Positions 35,220 through 43,461 of a DNA stretch of 64,000 bases are shown one piece after another. The stretch is from contig NZ_CP107929.1 of NCBI RefSeq assembly GCF_036017915.1, forward strand, positions 124,001 through 188,000, read 5' to 3'. Source of the DNA: Micromonospora sp. NBC_00421. GTDB taxonomy: Bacteria > Actinomycetota > Actinomycetes > Mycobacteriales > Micromonosporaceae. The notes beneath the pieces are model-generated. The model was not told the DNA's origin. It did no database searches and was given only the letters and a program-made list of their open reading frames with translations. Made by a program: the position numbers and the translations under genes. Position 1 is the first letter of the stretch. Each line of letters begins with the position of its first letter.

Positions 35220-36237
35220 GGAGTGTTCCTTCCGCCATGGCACGTCGCCGGGCACGGATCAGGGTGCCGATCTGGTGCACCACCGCGCCGACGTCGTGGT
35301 TGATTCGGGCATTGGTGAAGCGCAGGACGGCGTACCCGTCCAGCTGCAACTGCACGTCGCGCTGCCGGTCCGCCTCGAACCGCGCCGGCCGGCAGTGCTC
35401 CGGCCCGTCGATCTCGACGACACACCGTACGTCGGGCCAGAGCAGGTCGAGGCAGACCGGGGGCGCGAGGGGATGTGACTGGTGGTACTGGTTCCAGACC
35501 CGGCCCGCCGCCCAGCTCTCGGCGGCCAGGGCGGCCTCCAGCGCCGCCTCTGTCGCACTGCCGGGGTGCGGTCGCCCCACCACCTGCGGTGGCGTGCCCG
35601 GTGTCGGTGTCGGTGCCGGTGGGGCGTCCGCCGCCGGGGTGAGCCGGACGCAGAGCACCCGGTCCTCGTGCCGCAACACCGTGCCGACCAGCCACACCCC
35701 GACCCGACCGTGGTGGCACAGCCATTCCGCGCCCGCCACGACGGCCCGTTCCCCGTCCGCGTCGAGGCCGGCGGGCACCTCGATCAACAGGTTCGCCCGG
35801 GGACGACCGAATCCCTCCGCCACCACCCGGGTCAGCCCGGGGCAGCGGATCTCCAGGGCGAACGGGTCGACCGGCGGCCGCCGGCCGGACAGTGCCACGG
35901 TGGCGAGGTGTGCCAGGAACGGGGCGAAGTGCGCCGAACCCTGCGCCCGGCCGACCGCGGCGGCCCGGACGGCGGCCAGGCCGAACGGGTCGGCGCGGGG
36001 GATCTCCGCAGCCTCGGGAAGCCACCCGGGCAGCAGCGCGACCGCCACCCGCTCCAGTTCGCCCAGGACGGCGTGGACGAAGGAACCGGGCGTACGGGCC
36101 CGACCAGGGCACAGTACGACGGCAGCCGGGCCGGCCGGATCGCCGGTGGCGGTCGCCGCGATCGTGTCGGCGGGCACCCCTGCGAGTTGGACGACGCGAT
36201 CCGCCGGCAGCGCGGCGAGTTGGCGGACGAGGCTCAT
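35206..36237 (-). CDS. DUF559 (Vsr/PD-(D/E)XK-like) nuclease-domain protein
   Basis: A 343-residue protein with an unassigned N-terminal domain (1-215) and a C-terminal DUF559 endonuclease-like domain: SATEAALEAALAAES, PVCLDLLWPDVRCVVEIDGPEHC, then DRQRDVQLQLDGYAVLRFTNARI. The Asp in CLDLLW, the E-x-D in VEIDG and the R-x-x-x-L-x-x-x-G-Y tail are the restriction-fold active-site pattern. DUF559 is related to very-short-patch-repair endonucleases. It is the first gene of the operon, with ATG 36237 and no clear ribosome site. Combined with the ATPase it resembles the effector of a defence module; this role is inferred. Confidence 0.8.
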   Translation of the reverse strand: MSLVRQLAALPADRVVQLAGVPADTIAATATGDPAGPAAVVLCPGRARTPGSFVHAVLGELERVAVALLPGWLPEAAEIPRADPFGLAAVRAAAVGRAQGSAHFAPFLAHLATVALSGRRPPVDPFALEIRCPGLTRVVAEGFGRPRANLLIEVPAGLDADGERAVVAGAEWLCHHGRVGVWLVGTVLRHEDRVLCVRLTPAADAPPAPTPTPGTPPQVVGRPHPGSATEAALEAALAAESWAAGRVWNQYHQSHPLAPPVCLDLLWPDVRCVVEIDGPEHCRPARFEADRQRDVQLQLDGYAVLRFTNARINHDVGAVVHQIGTLIRARRRAMAEGTLHARR

Positions 36238-36457
36238 GGCAGGTCACCGGCGCGGACCGCGACCGCCTTGGCCAGAGGGAGATCGGATCGGGCGCAGCTC
36301 AGCGGTCTTCATCCTCCCGGGTGGCCAACGGACGAACCCGAACACACTACGAAGCGGTTCGCCACCGACGCCATAGCCGTCCTCCGCCAGTCGTGCTTCG
36401 GACACCTGACGACGCTGGGAGAACATGGCGACCGCCCGGTTCGCCGTCGTCCGGCGG

Positions 36458-37414
36458 TTACGAGGAGTCCGGGTCCGGTCGGCCGTCGGCGAGCGCCTGC
36501 GCCCGCCGGCTCAGCGACTCGACCCGCCCGGTCAGCGCCCGCACCGCCGCCCCGTCGGTGTCGTCCAGCACCGCCAACCGGTCGAGCAGCGCCGCATGGT
36601 CCGAGGTCAACTGCCGGTAGCGCCGGCCGAAGCCGCTGTCGCCGCCCCGACGGCCACTCAGCAGGGCGTACATCGGGTCGAGGTCGATGATCTGCTGGGC
36701 CAGGCCGGCGGTGGCGGCGCCGAGCGCGCTGCGGCTGTCGGTCAGCTCGTCGCGGCGGACCCGCCGGGCCGCCGCGAGCCGGCCCGCCCGCCGGCCGCCG
36801 AGGTAGAGCGCCGTCGCGGCGGCGACGACGCCCGCCACGGCGGCGACGGCGAGCAGGAAGCGGGGCAGCGACGGGCTGATCGTCCGGGCGCCGTCGGGTA
36901 CGGTGCCCGCCCTGACCAGCCGGTCGTAGTTGACGGCGATGACCTTCACGGCCTCCAGTGGACGGTCGGCGAAGGTGTCGATGCCCCGACCGATGACCAT
37001 CTCGGCGGCGGCGGCCTTGCCCAGGTTCTTCTTGTCGTATCCGGGCACCAGGGCGCAGCCGTAGGTGTCGTAGTCGTCCCCGTCCCGGCTGAGCACCAGC
37101 ACGACCGTCCCGTCGGCGGCCTGTCTCACCTGCGTGCAGGTGCCTCGCAGGTCGGCGTCGGGGGAGCGCAGCACCACCACCAGCCGGCGGTTGCCGATGA
37201 TCCGTTCCGCCGCCGCCCGGTCCACGTCGAGCCCCGGGTCGGCGTAGAACGACGAGGTGCGCACCTGCCTGGCGATCGGGCCGTCCAGTGCCCCACCGCT
37301 CCACGCCGCCCAGCCGGCCAGCACCAGGCAGGCCAGCACGGCGAGGCCGAAGGGGGTGCCGAGCAGGCCGGTGACGCGCTGCCGCCGGGAGCGCCGGGAT
37401 CCGGAAGGGGTCAT
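36458..37414 (-). CDS. membrane protein of unknown function, two helices
   Basis: A 318-residue protein. A basic head (RRSRRQRVTG) leads into a transmembrane helix (about 19-37), an extracytoplasmic domain (about 45-195; RLVVVLRSPDADLRGTCTQVRQAADGTVVLVLSRDGDDYDTYGCAL with two Cys), a second helix (about 196-215) and a helical cytoplasmic tail (220-318). I do not recognise the family; the extracellular part faintly recalls TPM-like folds. ATG 37414 overlaps the upstream gene stop by 4 bp. It is the last of a three-gene operon of membrane proteins, all unknown, that precedes the nuclease operon by 220 bp on the same strand. Confidence 0.72.
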   Translation of the reverse strand: MTPSGSRRSRRQRVTGLLGTPFGLAVLACLVLAGWAAWSGGALDGPIARQVRTSSFYADPGLDVDRAAAERIIGNRRLVVVLRSPDADLRGTCTQVRQAADGTVVLVLSRDGDDYDTYGCALVPGYDKKNLGKAAAAEMVIGRGIDTFADRPLEAVKVIAVNYDRLVRAGTVPDGARTISPSLPRFLLAVAAVAGVVAAATALYLGGRRAGRLAAARRVRRDELTDSRSALGAATAGLAQQIIDLDPMYALLSGRRGGDSGFGRRYRQLTSDHAALLDRLAVLDDTDGAAVRALTGRVESLSRRAQALADGRPDPDSS

Positions 37415-38766
37415 GACAGTCTGCCCCGCAGGTAGTTGTCCGGGCGGTAACTGGCGATGCCCACCTGGCGCGCGGTGTCGTCCAGCTCGGCCGTCGCCTC
37501 GTCGAGCAGCGTGCGCACGTGCCGGGCGGGCAGCTTCTCCTCCCAGGCCGACCGGGCCGCCCGGAGCTTGACGATGCCCCGGGTCAGCGCCGGGTTGCTG
37601 CGGGCGTCGGTCAGCAGGGACACCTCGACGGCCAGCGCGGTCAACCCGGCCAGCCGGACCGGGGCGGCGTCCCGCCGACGGCCCGGCCCCCGGTCGGGGC
37701 GGCGCAGCGACCGGGCCGACAGGATCAGGAACGCCGCCACGCAGCCCGCGAAGAGCCACGGCAGCGCCGGCAGCGCCACCCGCAGCGGATCGACCGGCCG
37801 GTACGGCAGAGGCCGCTCGAACAGCCCGGCGTACCGGATGTCGGTGACCCGGTTGAGGTAGACGCCCAGCACATTGCGCTGCGGGTAGTCGGCGCGGCTG
37901 AGCACGCCGGCGAACTGGCCGTAGAAGCTCGCCCCGGCCAGCTCGGCGAAATCCGCCGCGCCCGGGCCGTGGTATTCGATCCACAGGCCGTACATCACCA
38001 CGACCGGCTGGTCGGGGAAACGCGCGTGCAGGGTCGGTCCGTACCGGGGCAGCGGGTCGCCGAACCGCTGCGGGGGCAGCGCGACGTACCACGCGCCGTC
38101 CGGGAAGGCGTTGCGCGCGGCCGTCTCGGGTACGTCGGTCAGGGTCGCGCCGGGGGCCACGTGCCGCCCGGTCGCCCGCAGGTCGGTCAGCACGGCGGTC
38201 AGCTCCGGCCCGCTCGGCTCGCGCCAGCGCAACTCGTCCCGGTCGGCCGGGGCGGGCTCCTTGCGCAGCCCGGTGATCAGGGTGAGCAGCAGGTCGGTCA
38301 CGTCCCCGGTGGCGAACTGGGCCCGCCAGCCGGGCAGCGTGTCGGCGCTGGCCTGGTAGAGGCCGCCGGAGACCTCGGTGCCGATCACCCGGATCGTCGC
38401 GTTCTCCACGTCCCGGACCCGGGCGCGTTCGTCGGAGTCCAGTCCGGGCGGGGCGACCAGGATCCGGGTGTCGCCGGCCACCTCCCGGACCCGCTGCTCG
38501 TTCCAGTACGCCACCGAGCCCGGCAGGCGTACCACCGGTGCGGCGGCGACCAGCGCGGTCATCTCGTCCACCGACGGCACGGTGGCCCGGTCGACGCTGC
38601 CGGCGGTGTCCGCGTCGACCCCCGCCGACGACGACGGCGATCGTCCGTAGCTGACGTCGACGCTCTGCCGCTGGGCGAGCAGGAACACCACCAGGACGAG
38701 CACGGCGACCCCGAGCAGCGTCCAGCGCAACGGCTCCGACCAGCGACGGTACCCACGGGCGATCAC
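37411..38766 (-). CDS. large membrane protein of unknown function
   Basis: A 451-residue protein. A transmembrane helix near residues 15-33 is followed by an extracytoplasmic domain (about 35-320) with GDTRILVAPPGLDSDERARV and DGAWYVALPPQRFGDPLPRYGPTL. A second helix (about 338-360) and a basic, helical cytoplasmic end follow. The topology matches its downstream neighbour, and both domains include a strand resembling a VLVAPPG or VVVLRSP element, so the two may be paralogues that assemble. GTG 38766 overlaps the upstream stop (GTGA). Function unknown. Confidence 0.72.
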   Translation of the reverse strand: MIARGYRRWSEPLRWTLLGVAVLVLVVFLLAQRQSVDVSYGRSPSSSAGVDADTAGSVDRATVPSVDEMTALVAAAPVVRLPGSVAYWNEQRVREVAGDTRILVAPPGLDSDERARVRDVENATIRVIGTEVSGGLYQASADTLPGWRAQFATGDVTDLLLTLITGLRKEPAPADRDELRWREPSGPELTAVLTDLRATGRHVAPGATLTDVPETAARNAFPDGAWYVALPPQRFGDPLPRYGPTLHARFPDQPVVVMYGLWIEYHGPGAADFAELAGASFYGQFAGVLSRADYPQRNVLGVYLNRVTDIRYAGLFERPLPYRPVDPLRVALPALPWLFAGCVAAFLILSARSLRRPDRGPGRRRDAAPVRLAGLTALAVEVSLLTDARSNPALTRGIVKLRAARSAWEEKLPARHVRTLLDEATAELDDTARQVGIASYRPDNYLRGRLS

Positions 38767-39068
38767 CGGTGCCCCCGCCACAGCCGATCGGCCCGCCGGG
38801 CGTGCTCCGCCGCCGCCCGGGCCGCGTCCGTCCCGCCGCGCCCGCCCGCGAGCGACTCGGCGCGGGCGAACAACCGCTCCGCCTCGGGTACCGGAACCGG
38901 GGCCGCGTCCCGGCTGACGGCCGCGCTGTCGATCGCCGCCCGGGCAGCCGACCAGGCGGTACGTCGCTGCTCGGCCCGGACCCGTCGCCGGGGCAGCAGG
39001 GTGGTGGCGATACCCGCACCCACCAGCAACACCGCGCCGACCAGCCAGAGCAGGTAGGGGTGTGCCAT
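38763..39068 (-). CDS. small single-helix membrane protein (DUF6403-like)
   Basis: A 101-residue protein starting MAHPYLLWLVGAVLLVGAGIATTLLPRRR, a single N-terminal helix with a positive stop. A cytoplasmic Ala/Arg-rich amphipathic helix (SAARAAIDSAAVSRDAAPVPVPEAERLFARAESL) follows. It resembles small actinobacterial proteins I recall as DUF6403, without known function. ATG 39068 is preferred over a longer frame because it begins at the helix. First gene of the three-gene membrane operon. Confidence 0.68.
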   Translation of the reverse strand: MAHPYLLWLVGAVLLVGAGIATTLLPRRRVRAEQRRTAWSAARAAIDSAAVSRDAAPVPVPEAERLFARAESLAGGRGGTDAARAAAEHARRADRLWRGHR

Positions 39069-39411
39069 GGGCTCCCACCGTCCGAGGGGTCCCCGGGAGC
39101 AGCCCCGGGGCGGTCCCGACCGAGTCTCGCTGATCGGGTCAACCCGGCTCGCACCGGCCCCGACCAGGGCGGTTGCAGCCCGCACCGGCAGATAGCCGAC
39201 AGGACGCCGAGAGGTGGCAGGGAGCATTGTTTATGCAGGTGGATGGGGGGTGTGGCCGACGAGTGAGGCGCACCCTTCCGGCCGGTCGGACGACAATCGC
39301 GTCCGCGTCGGCCGCCATCGCCTCGACCCGACGACGACGTCACCACCTCCGGCCGGAGTACGTCGTGACCGTCGTGCGTCCGGCCGGGCGAGCAGGAGAG
39401 GAGGGGCCGGG
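39069..39411. other. 343-bp divergent intergenic region
   Basis: Separates the membrane-protein operon from the plus-strand gene at 39412. An AT-richer stretch (gcattgtttatgcagg near 39226-39241) may hold a promoter. No gene, hairpin or palindrome of note. Confidence 0.4.
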
Positions 39412-40413
39412 ATGGCCACTCCCACCACGGTCGTGGACCACACCGTCGCCCCGCCGGTACGGGGTGGCTACTACCTCGCCGGCAACGCCGACCCGACGGC
39501 GGACCTGGTGGGCGGGAACTTCCGCTCGCTGACCCAGTACCGCAGCCTCGCCGACGGTTACGTCTTTCCCGGCTACGACAAGGCCTGGCTGCTCAAGCTC
39601 GGGCGGGCCGGGATCGCGCTGAACATGGTGCTGGAGCTGAAGCACTACGGCACCACCAACCCCGGTGCGCAGACGTTCACCGTCGACGGGGTGACCTGGT
39701 CAGTGCCCGCGCCGTCGATGACCATCCAGCAACGTCCCGGCACCACCTGGCCCCGGGCGTACGGGTACGGCCAGGTGCTCGCCGGCCAGTGCGACGGGCT
39801 GCTCGCCCGTGCCCTGTCGCAGTACCGGACGATGGGCTTCGGGGTGAACATCCAGCTCGCCTCCGAACTCGACACCGATCACGAGTTCGGCACCACCGAG
39901 TCCGGGGTGTCGTACCCCTGGGCCGGGTCGGACGCCCGCGCGGTGCAGGCCCTGACCTACGTGGTGAACTGGTTCCGGTCCCGTGGCCTGCCGGCCGGCA
40001 CCACCTTCTCGGTCGGTGCGGGCGGTTTCGACCGGGCCTGCTACCGGCGTACCCACCCGGAGGCGCTGATGTCCCGGCTGGATTTCCTCCAGTGGAACGT
40101 CTACGCGACCGACCCCGGCCACACCGCGCTGGGCCGGTTCCGCCGGACGAAGGACTGGGCGGTGGCCGACCTCGGGCCGGTGGCGCTGTCCCGACCGGTG
40201 CTCGTCGCGGAGTGGGGGGTGCAGGTCGCCGCCTTCCCCGACCAGGCGGCCTGGATCGCCACCGTGCCCCCGGCCCTGGCCCAGCTCAACGCGGAACGGG
40301 GGCCCCGGATCGTCCGGGCGAACTACTTCAACTCCGGTTGGGGCACCCTGTCGCCGAAGCCGGCGGGGCTGGCCGCCCTGCGCGCCGCGTACGCGACCAG
40401 GCCGTTCGGGTGA
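39412..40413 (+). CDS. glycoside-hydrolase-like TIM-barrel protein
   Basis: A 333-residue protein without an obvious signal peptide. Sequence pattern suggests a clan-A glycosidase barrel: VNIQLASELDTDHEFG could hold the acid/base Glu, RLDFLQWNVYATDPGH an inner strand and SRPVLVAEWGVQVA the nucleophile Glu at a strand end. Trp-rich loops line the presumed cleft. The family cannot be fixed by eye (GH26- or GH5-like). ATG 39412 follows a strong ribosome site (gcaggagaggagggg). It stands alone between a divergent operon and an F420 oxidoreductase. Confidence 0.6.
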   Translation: MATPTTVVDHTVAPPVRGGYYLAGNADPTADLVGGNFRSLTQYRSLADGYVFPGYDKAWLLKLGRAGIALNMVLELKHYGTTNPGAQTFTVDGVTWSVPAPSMTIQQRPGTTWPRAYGYGQVLAGQCDGLLARALSQYRTMGFGVNIQLASELDTDHEFGTTESGVSYPWAGSDARAVQALTYVVNWFRSRGLPAGTTFSVGAGGFDRACYRRTHPEALMSRLDFLQWNVYATDPGHTALGRFRRTKDWAVADLGPVALSRPVLVAEWGVQVAAFPDQAAWIATVPPALAQLNAERGPRIVRANYFNSGWGTLSPKPAGLAALRAAYATRPFG

Positions 40414-40469
40414 CCCGCCGGCCCGGGTCCGGCCGGGCCCAGGTCCGAGCGGGTGGCCGACCGGCTCCC

Positions 40470-40475
40470 TATGCT
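40470..40475 (+). promoter_or_regulatory. -10 box for a leaderless mRNA
   Basis: TATGCT followed by 6 nt (cgggga) and ATG 40482. Only 68 bp separate this gene from the previous stop, and the box indicates its own promoter. Confidence 0.5.
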
Positions 40476-40481
40476 CGGGGA

Positions 40482-41411
40482 ATGGAACTGCGGATCTTCA
40501 CCGAGCCCCAGCAGGGTGCCACCTACGACCAGCTGCTCACCGTGGCCCGCGCCGCCGAGGATGCCGGCTACGGGGCGTTCTTCCGGTCCGACCACTACCT
40601 GGCGATGGGATCGTCGAGCGGTGAACCCGGCCCCACCGACGCCTGGACCACCCTGGCCGGGCTGGCCCGGGACACCTCCCGGATCCGGCTCGGCACGCTG
40701 GTGACGGCGGCAACCTTCCGGCTGCCCGGCCCGCTCGCGATCACCGTCGCCCAGGTCGACCAGATGAGCGGCGGCCGGGTCGAGCTGGGCATCGGTGCCG
40801 GCTGGTACGCCGACGAGCACACCGCCTACGGCATCCCGTTCCCGTCGCTGGGGGAGCGCTTCGACCGGTTGGAGGAGCAGCTCGCCGTCATCACTGGACT
40901 GTGGGCGACCCCGGCCGGCGGGACGTTCGACTTCGCCGGGAAGTACTACCCGGTCGGCAACTCCCCGGCGCTGCCCAAGCCGGTGCAGCAGCCCCGCCCG
41001 CCGATCCTGCTCGGCGGCAAGGGACCCCGGCGCACCCCACGCCTGGCCGCCCGGTACGCCGACGAGTTCAACCTGCCCTTCGTCTCGCTCGACGAGACGG
41101 TGGCCCAGTTCGGCCGGGTCCGCGCGGCCTGCGCCGAGGTGGGCCGCGACCCGGGCACCCTGCGCTGGTCCAACGCGCTGGTGCTCTGCTGCGGCCGGGA
41201 CGACGCCGAGGTGGCCCGCCGGGCCGCGGTGCTCGGTCGGGAACCGGCCGAGCTGCGGGAGAACGGCCTCGCCGGCACCCCCGCCGAGGTGGTCGACAAG
41301 ATCGGCCGGTACGCCGAGGCCGGCAGCGAGCGGATCTACCTCCAGGTGCTCGACCTGGCCGACCTGGACCAGGTGGAGCTGGTCGCCGCCGAGGTGATGC
41401 CGCAGCTGTGA
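40482..41411 (+). CDS. LLM-class F420-dependent oxidoreductase
   Basis: A 309-residue luciferase-like TIM barrel. It starts MELRIFTEPQQGATYDQLLTVARAAEDAGYGAFFRSDHYL, followed by LGTLVTAATFRLPGPLA, GRVELGIGAGWYADEH and FPSLGERFDRLEE. These are the F420-binding LLM family hallmarks. Such enzymes transfer hydride to or from F420 on diverse small molecules. The substrate is unknown. The leaderless promoter at 40470 supports the start. Confidence 0.92.
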   Translation: MELRIFTEPQQGATYDQLLTVARAAEDAGYGAFFRSDHYLAMGSSSGEPGPTDAWTTLAGLARDTSRIRLGTLVTAATFRLPGPLAITVAQVDQMSGGRVELGIGAGWYADEHTAYGIPFPSLGERFDRLEEQLAVITGLWATPAGGTFDFAGKYYPVGNSPALPKPVQQPRPPILLGGKGPRRTPRLAARYADEFNLPFVSLDETVAQFGRVRAACAEVGRDPGTLRWSNALVLCCGRDDAEVARRAAVLGREPAELRENGLAGTPAEVVDKIGRYAEAGSERIYLQVLDLADLDQVELVAAEVMPQL

Positions 41412-41485
41412 CCCCGGCCGGGGCGCGCCCGGCCGGGGGTGGGCACGTGCTCGGGCGCGGCCGGGAGGTCGGCCCGCCGGCGCGG

Positions 41486-41848
41486 TCAGCGGGGGCGGGT
41501 CATCCCGCCGGGCTCGCGCAGCACCGTGTCCAGCCGGCCGTCCCGGTCGCTGTCCAGGTAGGTGATGTCCGGCACGCCGTCGCCGTCCAGGTCGAACTGG
41601 ACCACGTCGGCGATCCCGTCCCCGTCCAGGTCGGTCACCACCTGCGTCGACCCGTCCAGGTGGTGGGTGACGATCGAGTGCGCCCCGGACTCCGCCACCC
41701 GGGGTGCCGGCGCGGGCTCCGGCGCGGTCCGGTCCGGGTACGCCGCCGGCGGGGCGCTCGCCGGATCCAGGCCGACCCCGGTCGGGTCGATCTCCTCCTC
41801 CGACGGGTAGACGTCACCGTGCAGGATGGGGTCGCGGTAGCTGCTCAT
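41486..41848 (-). CDS. small Asp-rich Ca-binding-like protein
   Basis: A 120-residue acidic protein. A Pro/Ala-rich N-terminal half is followed by three consecutive EF-hand-like or dockerin-like loops: DLDGDGIADVVQF, DLDGDGVPDITYL and DSDRDGRLDTVL. The DxDxDG pattern is a calcium-binding loop. No signal peptide is seen, so it is probably cytoplasmic. The repeats share DNA sequence, consistent with tandem duplication. Start ATG 41848 is chosen at MSSYRDPILHGD. Function is unknown; similar short proteins are frequent in Micromonospora. Confidence 0.7.
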   Translation of the reverse strand: MSSYRDPILHGDVYPSEEEIDPTGVGLDPASAPPAAYPDRTAPEPAPAPRVAESGAHSIVTHHLDGSTQVVTDLDGDGIADVVQFDLDGDGVPDITYLDSDRDGRLDTVLREPGGMTRPR

Positions 41849-41957
41849 CGGGTCCTGATTCCCCGTGGGCGCCACCGACAACCGTGCCGACCCTGGTCGG
41901 GACGGTCCGTCCGTCGGCGGGCGGTCCGCTCCAGGCTTCACCGTCGGTCGGCGCGGG

Positions 41958-41963
41958 TACAGT
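41958..41963 (+). promoter_or_regulatory. -10 box for the leaderless mini-ORF/alditol oxidase mRNA
   Basis: TACAGT followed by 6 nt (tccgac) and GTG 41970. It places the transcript start at the mini-ORF, not at the oxidase. Confidence 0.55.
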
Positions 41964-41969
41964 TCCGAC

Positions 41970-42083
41970 GTGATCGACAGACTGGTGGGACGCGCCCTGG
42001 CGGCGCTCGACCCGGACGACCCGGCGCGGCGGCGGGTCGCCGGGTGCCGAGACGTCACCCGGCTCGTGGGCGGTTCGTCGTGA
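41970..42083 (+). CDS. 37-residue leader ORF coupled to alditol oxidase
   Basis: GTG 41970 is the first codon expected from the -10 box at 41958-41963, and the TGA overlaps the oxidase GTG as GTGA. The peptide begins MIDRLVGRALAALDPDDPARRRVAGC and is helical and basic. No family is recognised. The promoter placement argues that ribosomes must pass through this frame to reach the oxidase, so it is either a coupling leader or a short conserved protein. Confidence 0.6.
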   Translation: MIDRLVGRALAALDPDDPARRRVAGCRDVTRLVGGSS

Positions 42084-43327
42084 GCGGGGTGGCGCGGCGC
42101 AACTGGGCCGGCAACGTCCACTACGCCGCCCGTGCCTTCCACGAGCCGACCTCGCTGGACGAGCTGCGTCGACTGGTCGCCGGCAGCGACCGGCTCCGGG
42201 CGGTCGGCAGCGGTCACTCCTTCAACCGGATCGGCGACACCACAGGTGACCTGGTCTCGCTGGCCGGGCTGCCGCCCACCGTCGAGATCGACAGGGAGCG
42301 CGGCACGGTCACCGTCGCCGCCGGGCTGCGCTACGGGGACGTGGCGACCCGGCTGCACGAGCGGGGGCTGGCCCTGGCCAACCTCGCCTCGCTGCCGCAC
42401 ATCTCGGTGGCGGGTGCGATCGCCACCGGCACCCACGGCTCCGGCGACGGCAACCGCAACCTGGCCGCCGCCGTGGCCGGGCTGGAACTGGTCACCGCAG
42501 ACGGGGACGTGCTCACCGTCGACCGCTCCGCCGGCGACCGGTTCGCCGGCATGGTGGTCTCGCTCGGCGCGCTGGGCGTCGTCACCCGGGTCACCCTGGA
42601 CGTGCTGCCCACCTTCACCGTCCGCCAGTACGTCCACGCGGGCCTGCCGGTCGGGGCGCTGGACGCGGCGTTCGCCTCGGCGTACAGCGTCAGTGGGTTC
42701 ACCTCCTGGCGCTCGACGGACATCGACCAGGTCTGGCGCAAGCAGCTCGCCGACGCCCCGCCGCCGGAGCCGGACTGGCTCGGCACCACAGCGGCCGACC
42801 GGCCGGCGCACCCGGTGCCCGGCATGGATCCGGTCAGCTGCACCCCGCAGTTCGGCGAGCCCGGCCCGTGGCACGAGCGGCTGCCCCACTTCCGGCTGGG
42901 TTTCATGCCGAGCAGCGGCGACGAGCTCCAGTCCGAATACCACCTGCCCCGCTCGGCGGGGGCCGAGGCGCTTGCCGCGTTGGACGGGATGCGGGACCGG
43001 ATCGCCCCCGTGTTGCAGATCTGCGAGCTGCGTACCGTCGCCGCAGACGAGCTGTGGCTCAGCCCCAACCAGGGGCGCGACACGCTGGCCGTGCACTTCA
43101 CCTGGGTCGACGACCCGGCGGCGGTGCTGCCGGTGCTGGCCGAGATCGAGGCCCGGCTGGCCCCGTTCGCGCCCCGCCCGCACTGGGGCAAGGTCTTCAC
43201 CCTCGACCCGGCCGTGGTCGCCGCCACCTACCCCCGGTACGCCGATTTCGCCACGCTGCTCACCGAGCTGGACCCGGCCGGGGTGTTCCGCACCGAGCTG
43301 CTCGACCGCTACTTCCCGCGCGACTGA
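42080..43327 (+). CDS. FAD-linked alditol oxidase
   Basis: A 415-residue VAO-family flavoprotein. NWAGNVHYAARAFHEPTSLDELRRLV is the standard start of xylitol/alditol oxidases. The FAD domain includes RAVGSGHSFN (with the His that is covalently bound to FAD in the family), LASLPHISVAGAIATGTHGSG and LGALGVVTRVTLDVLP. The C-terminal LHPRPHWGK-like motif is here FAPRPHWGK, close to the C-terminus. The enzyme oxidises sugar alcohols to aldoses with O2, yielding H2O2. GTG 42080 overlaps the 37-residue ORF stop by 4 bp. Confidence 0.9.
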   Translation: MSGVARRNWAGNVHYAARAFHEPTSLDELRRLVAGSDRLRAVGSGHSFNRIGDTTGDLVSLAGLPPTVEIDRERGTVTVAAGLRYGDVATRLHERGLALANLASLPHISVAGAIATGTHGSGDGNRNLAAAVAGLELVTADGDVLTVDRSAGDRFAGMVVSLGALGVVTRVTLDVLPTFTVRQYVHAGLPVGALDAAFASAYSVSGFTSWRSTDIDQVWRKQLADAPPPEPDWLGTTAADRPAHPVPGMDPVSCTPQFGEPGPWHERLPHFRLGFMPSSGDELQSEYHLPRSAGAEALAALDGMRDRIAPVLQICELRTVAADELWLSPNQGRDTLAVHFTWVDDPAAVLPVLAEIEARLAPFAPRPHWGKVFTLDPAVVAATYPRYADFATLLTELDPAGVFRTELLDRYFPRD

Positions 43328-43369
43328 CGGATCGGCTGCCGCAGGGCCCCATGCCGGGCCGGGTGGCTG

Positions 43370-43441
43370 GCTGTCCGGGCTGTGGGAGTGTCCCGCACCC
43401 ACCCCCGTCGGGGCACGGGACACTCCTACACCCCGGACAGC
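43370..43441. terminator. long bidirectional stem-loop terminator
   Basis: Arms 43370-43395 and 43416-43441 pair over 26 positions with two mismatches (cores gctgtccgggctgtgggagt and its partner) around a 20-nt loop. It sits between convergent genes ending at 43327 and 43462. Confidence 0.8.
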
Positions 43442-43461
43442 ACCACCGGTTGACGTGCCGC

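Noticed and set aside
36244..36426. 60-codon frame upstream of the DUF559 gene, ending 6 nt before its ATG
   Set aside because: It has no recognised family. The internal ATG has a GGGAGG directly abutting it (zero spacing), so initiation is doubtful; it could only be a chance leader.
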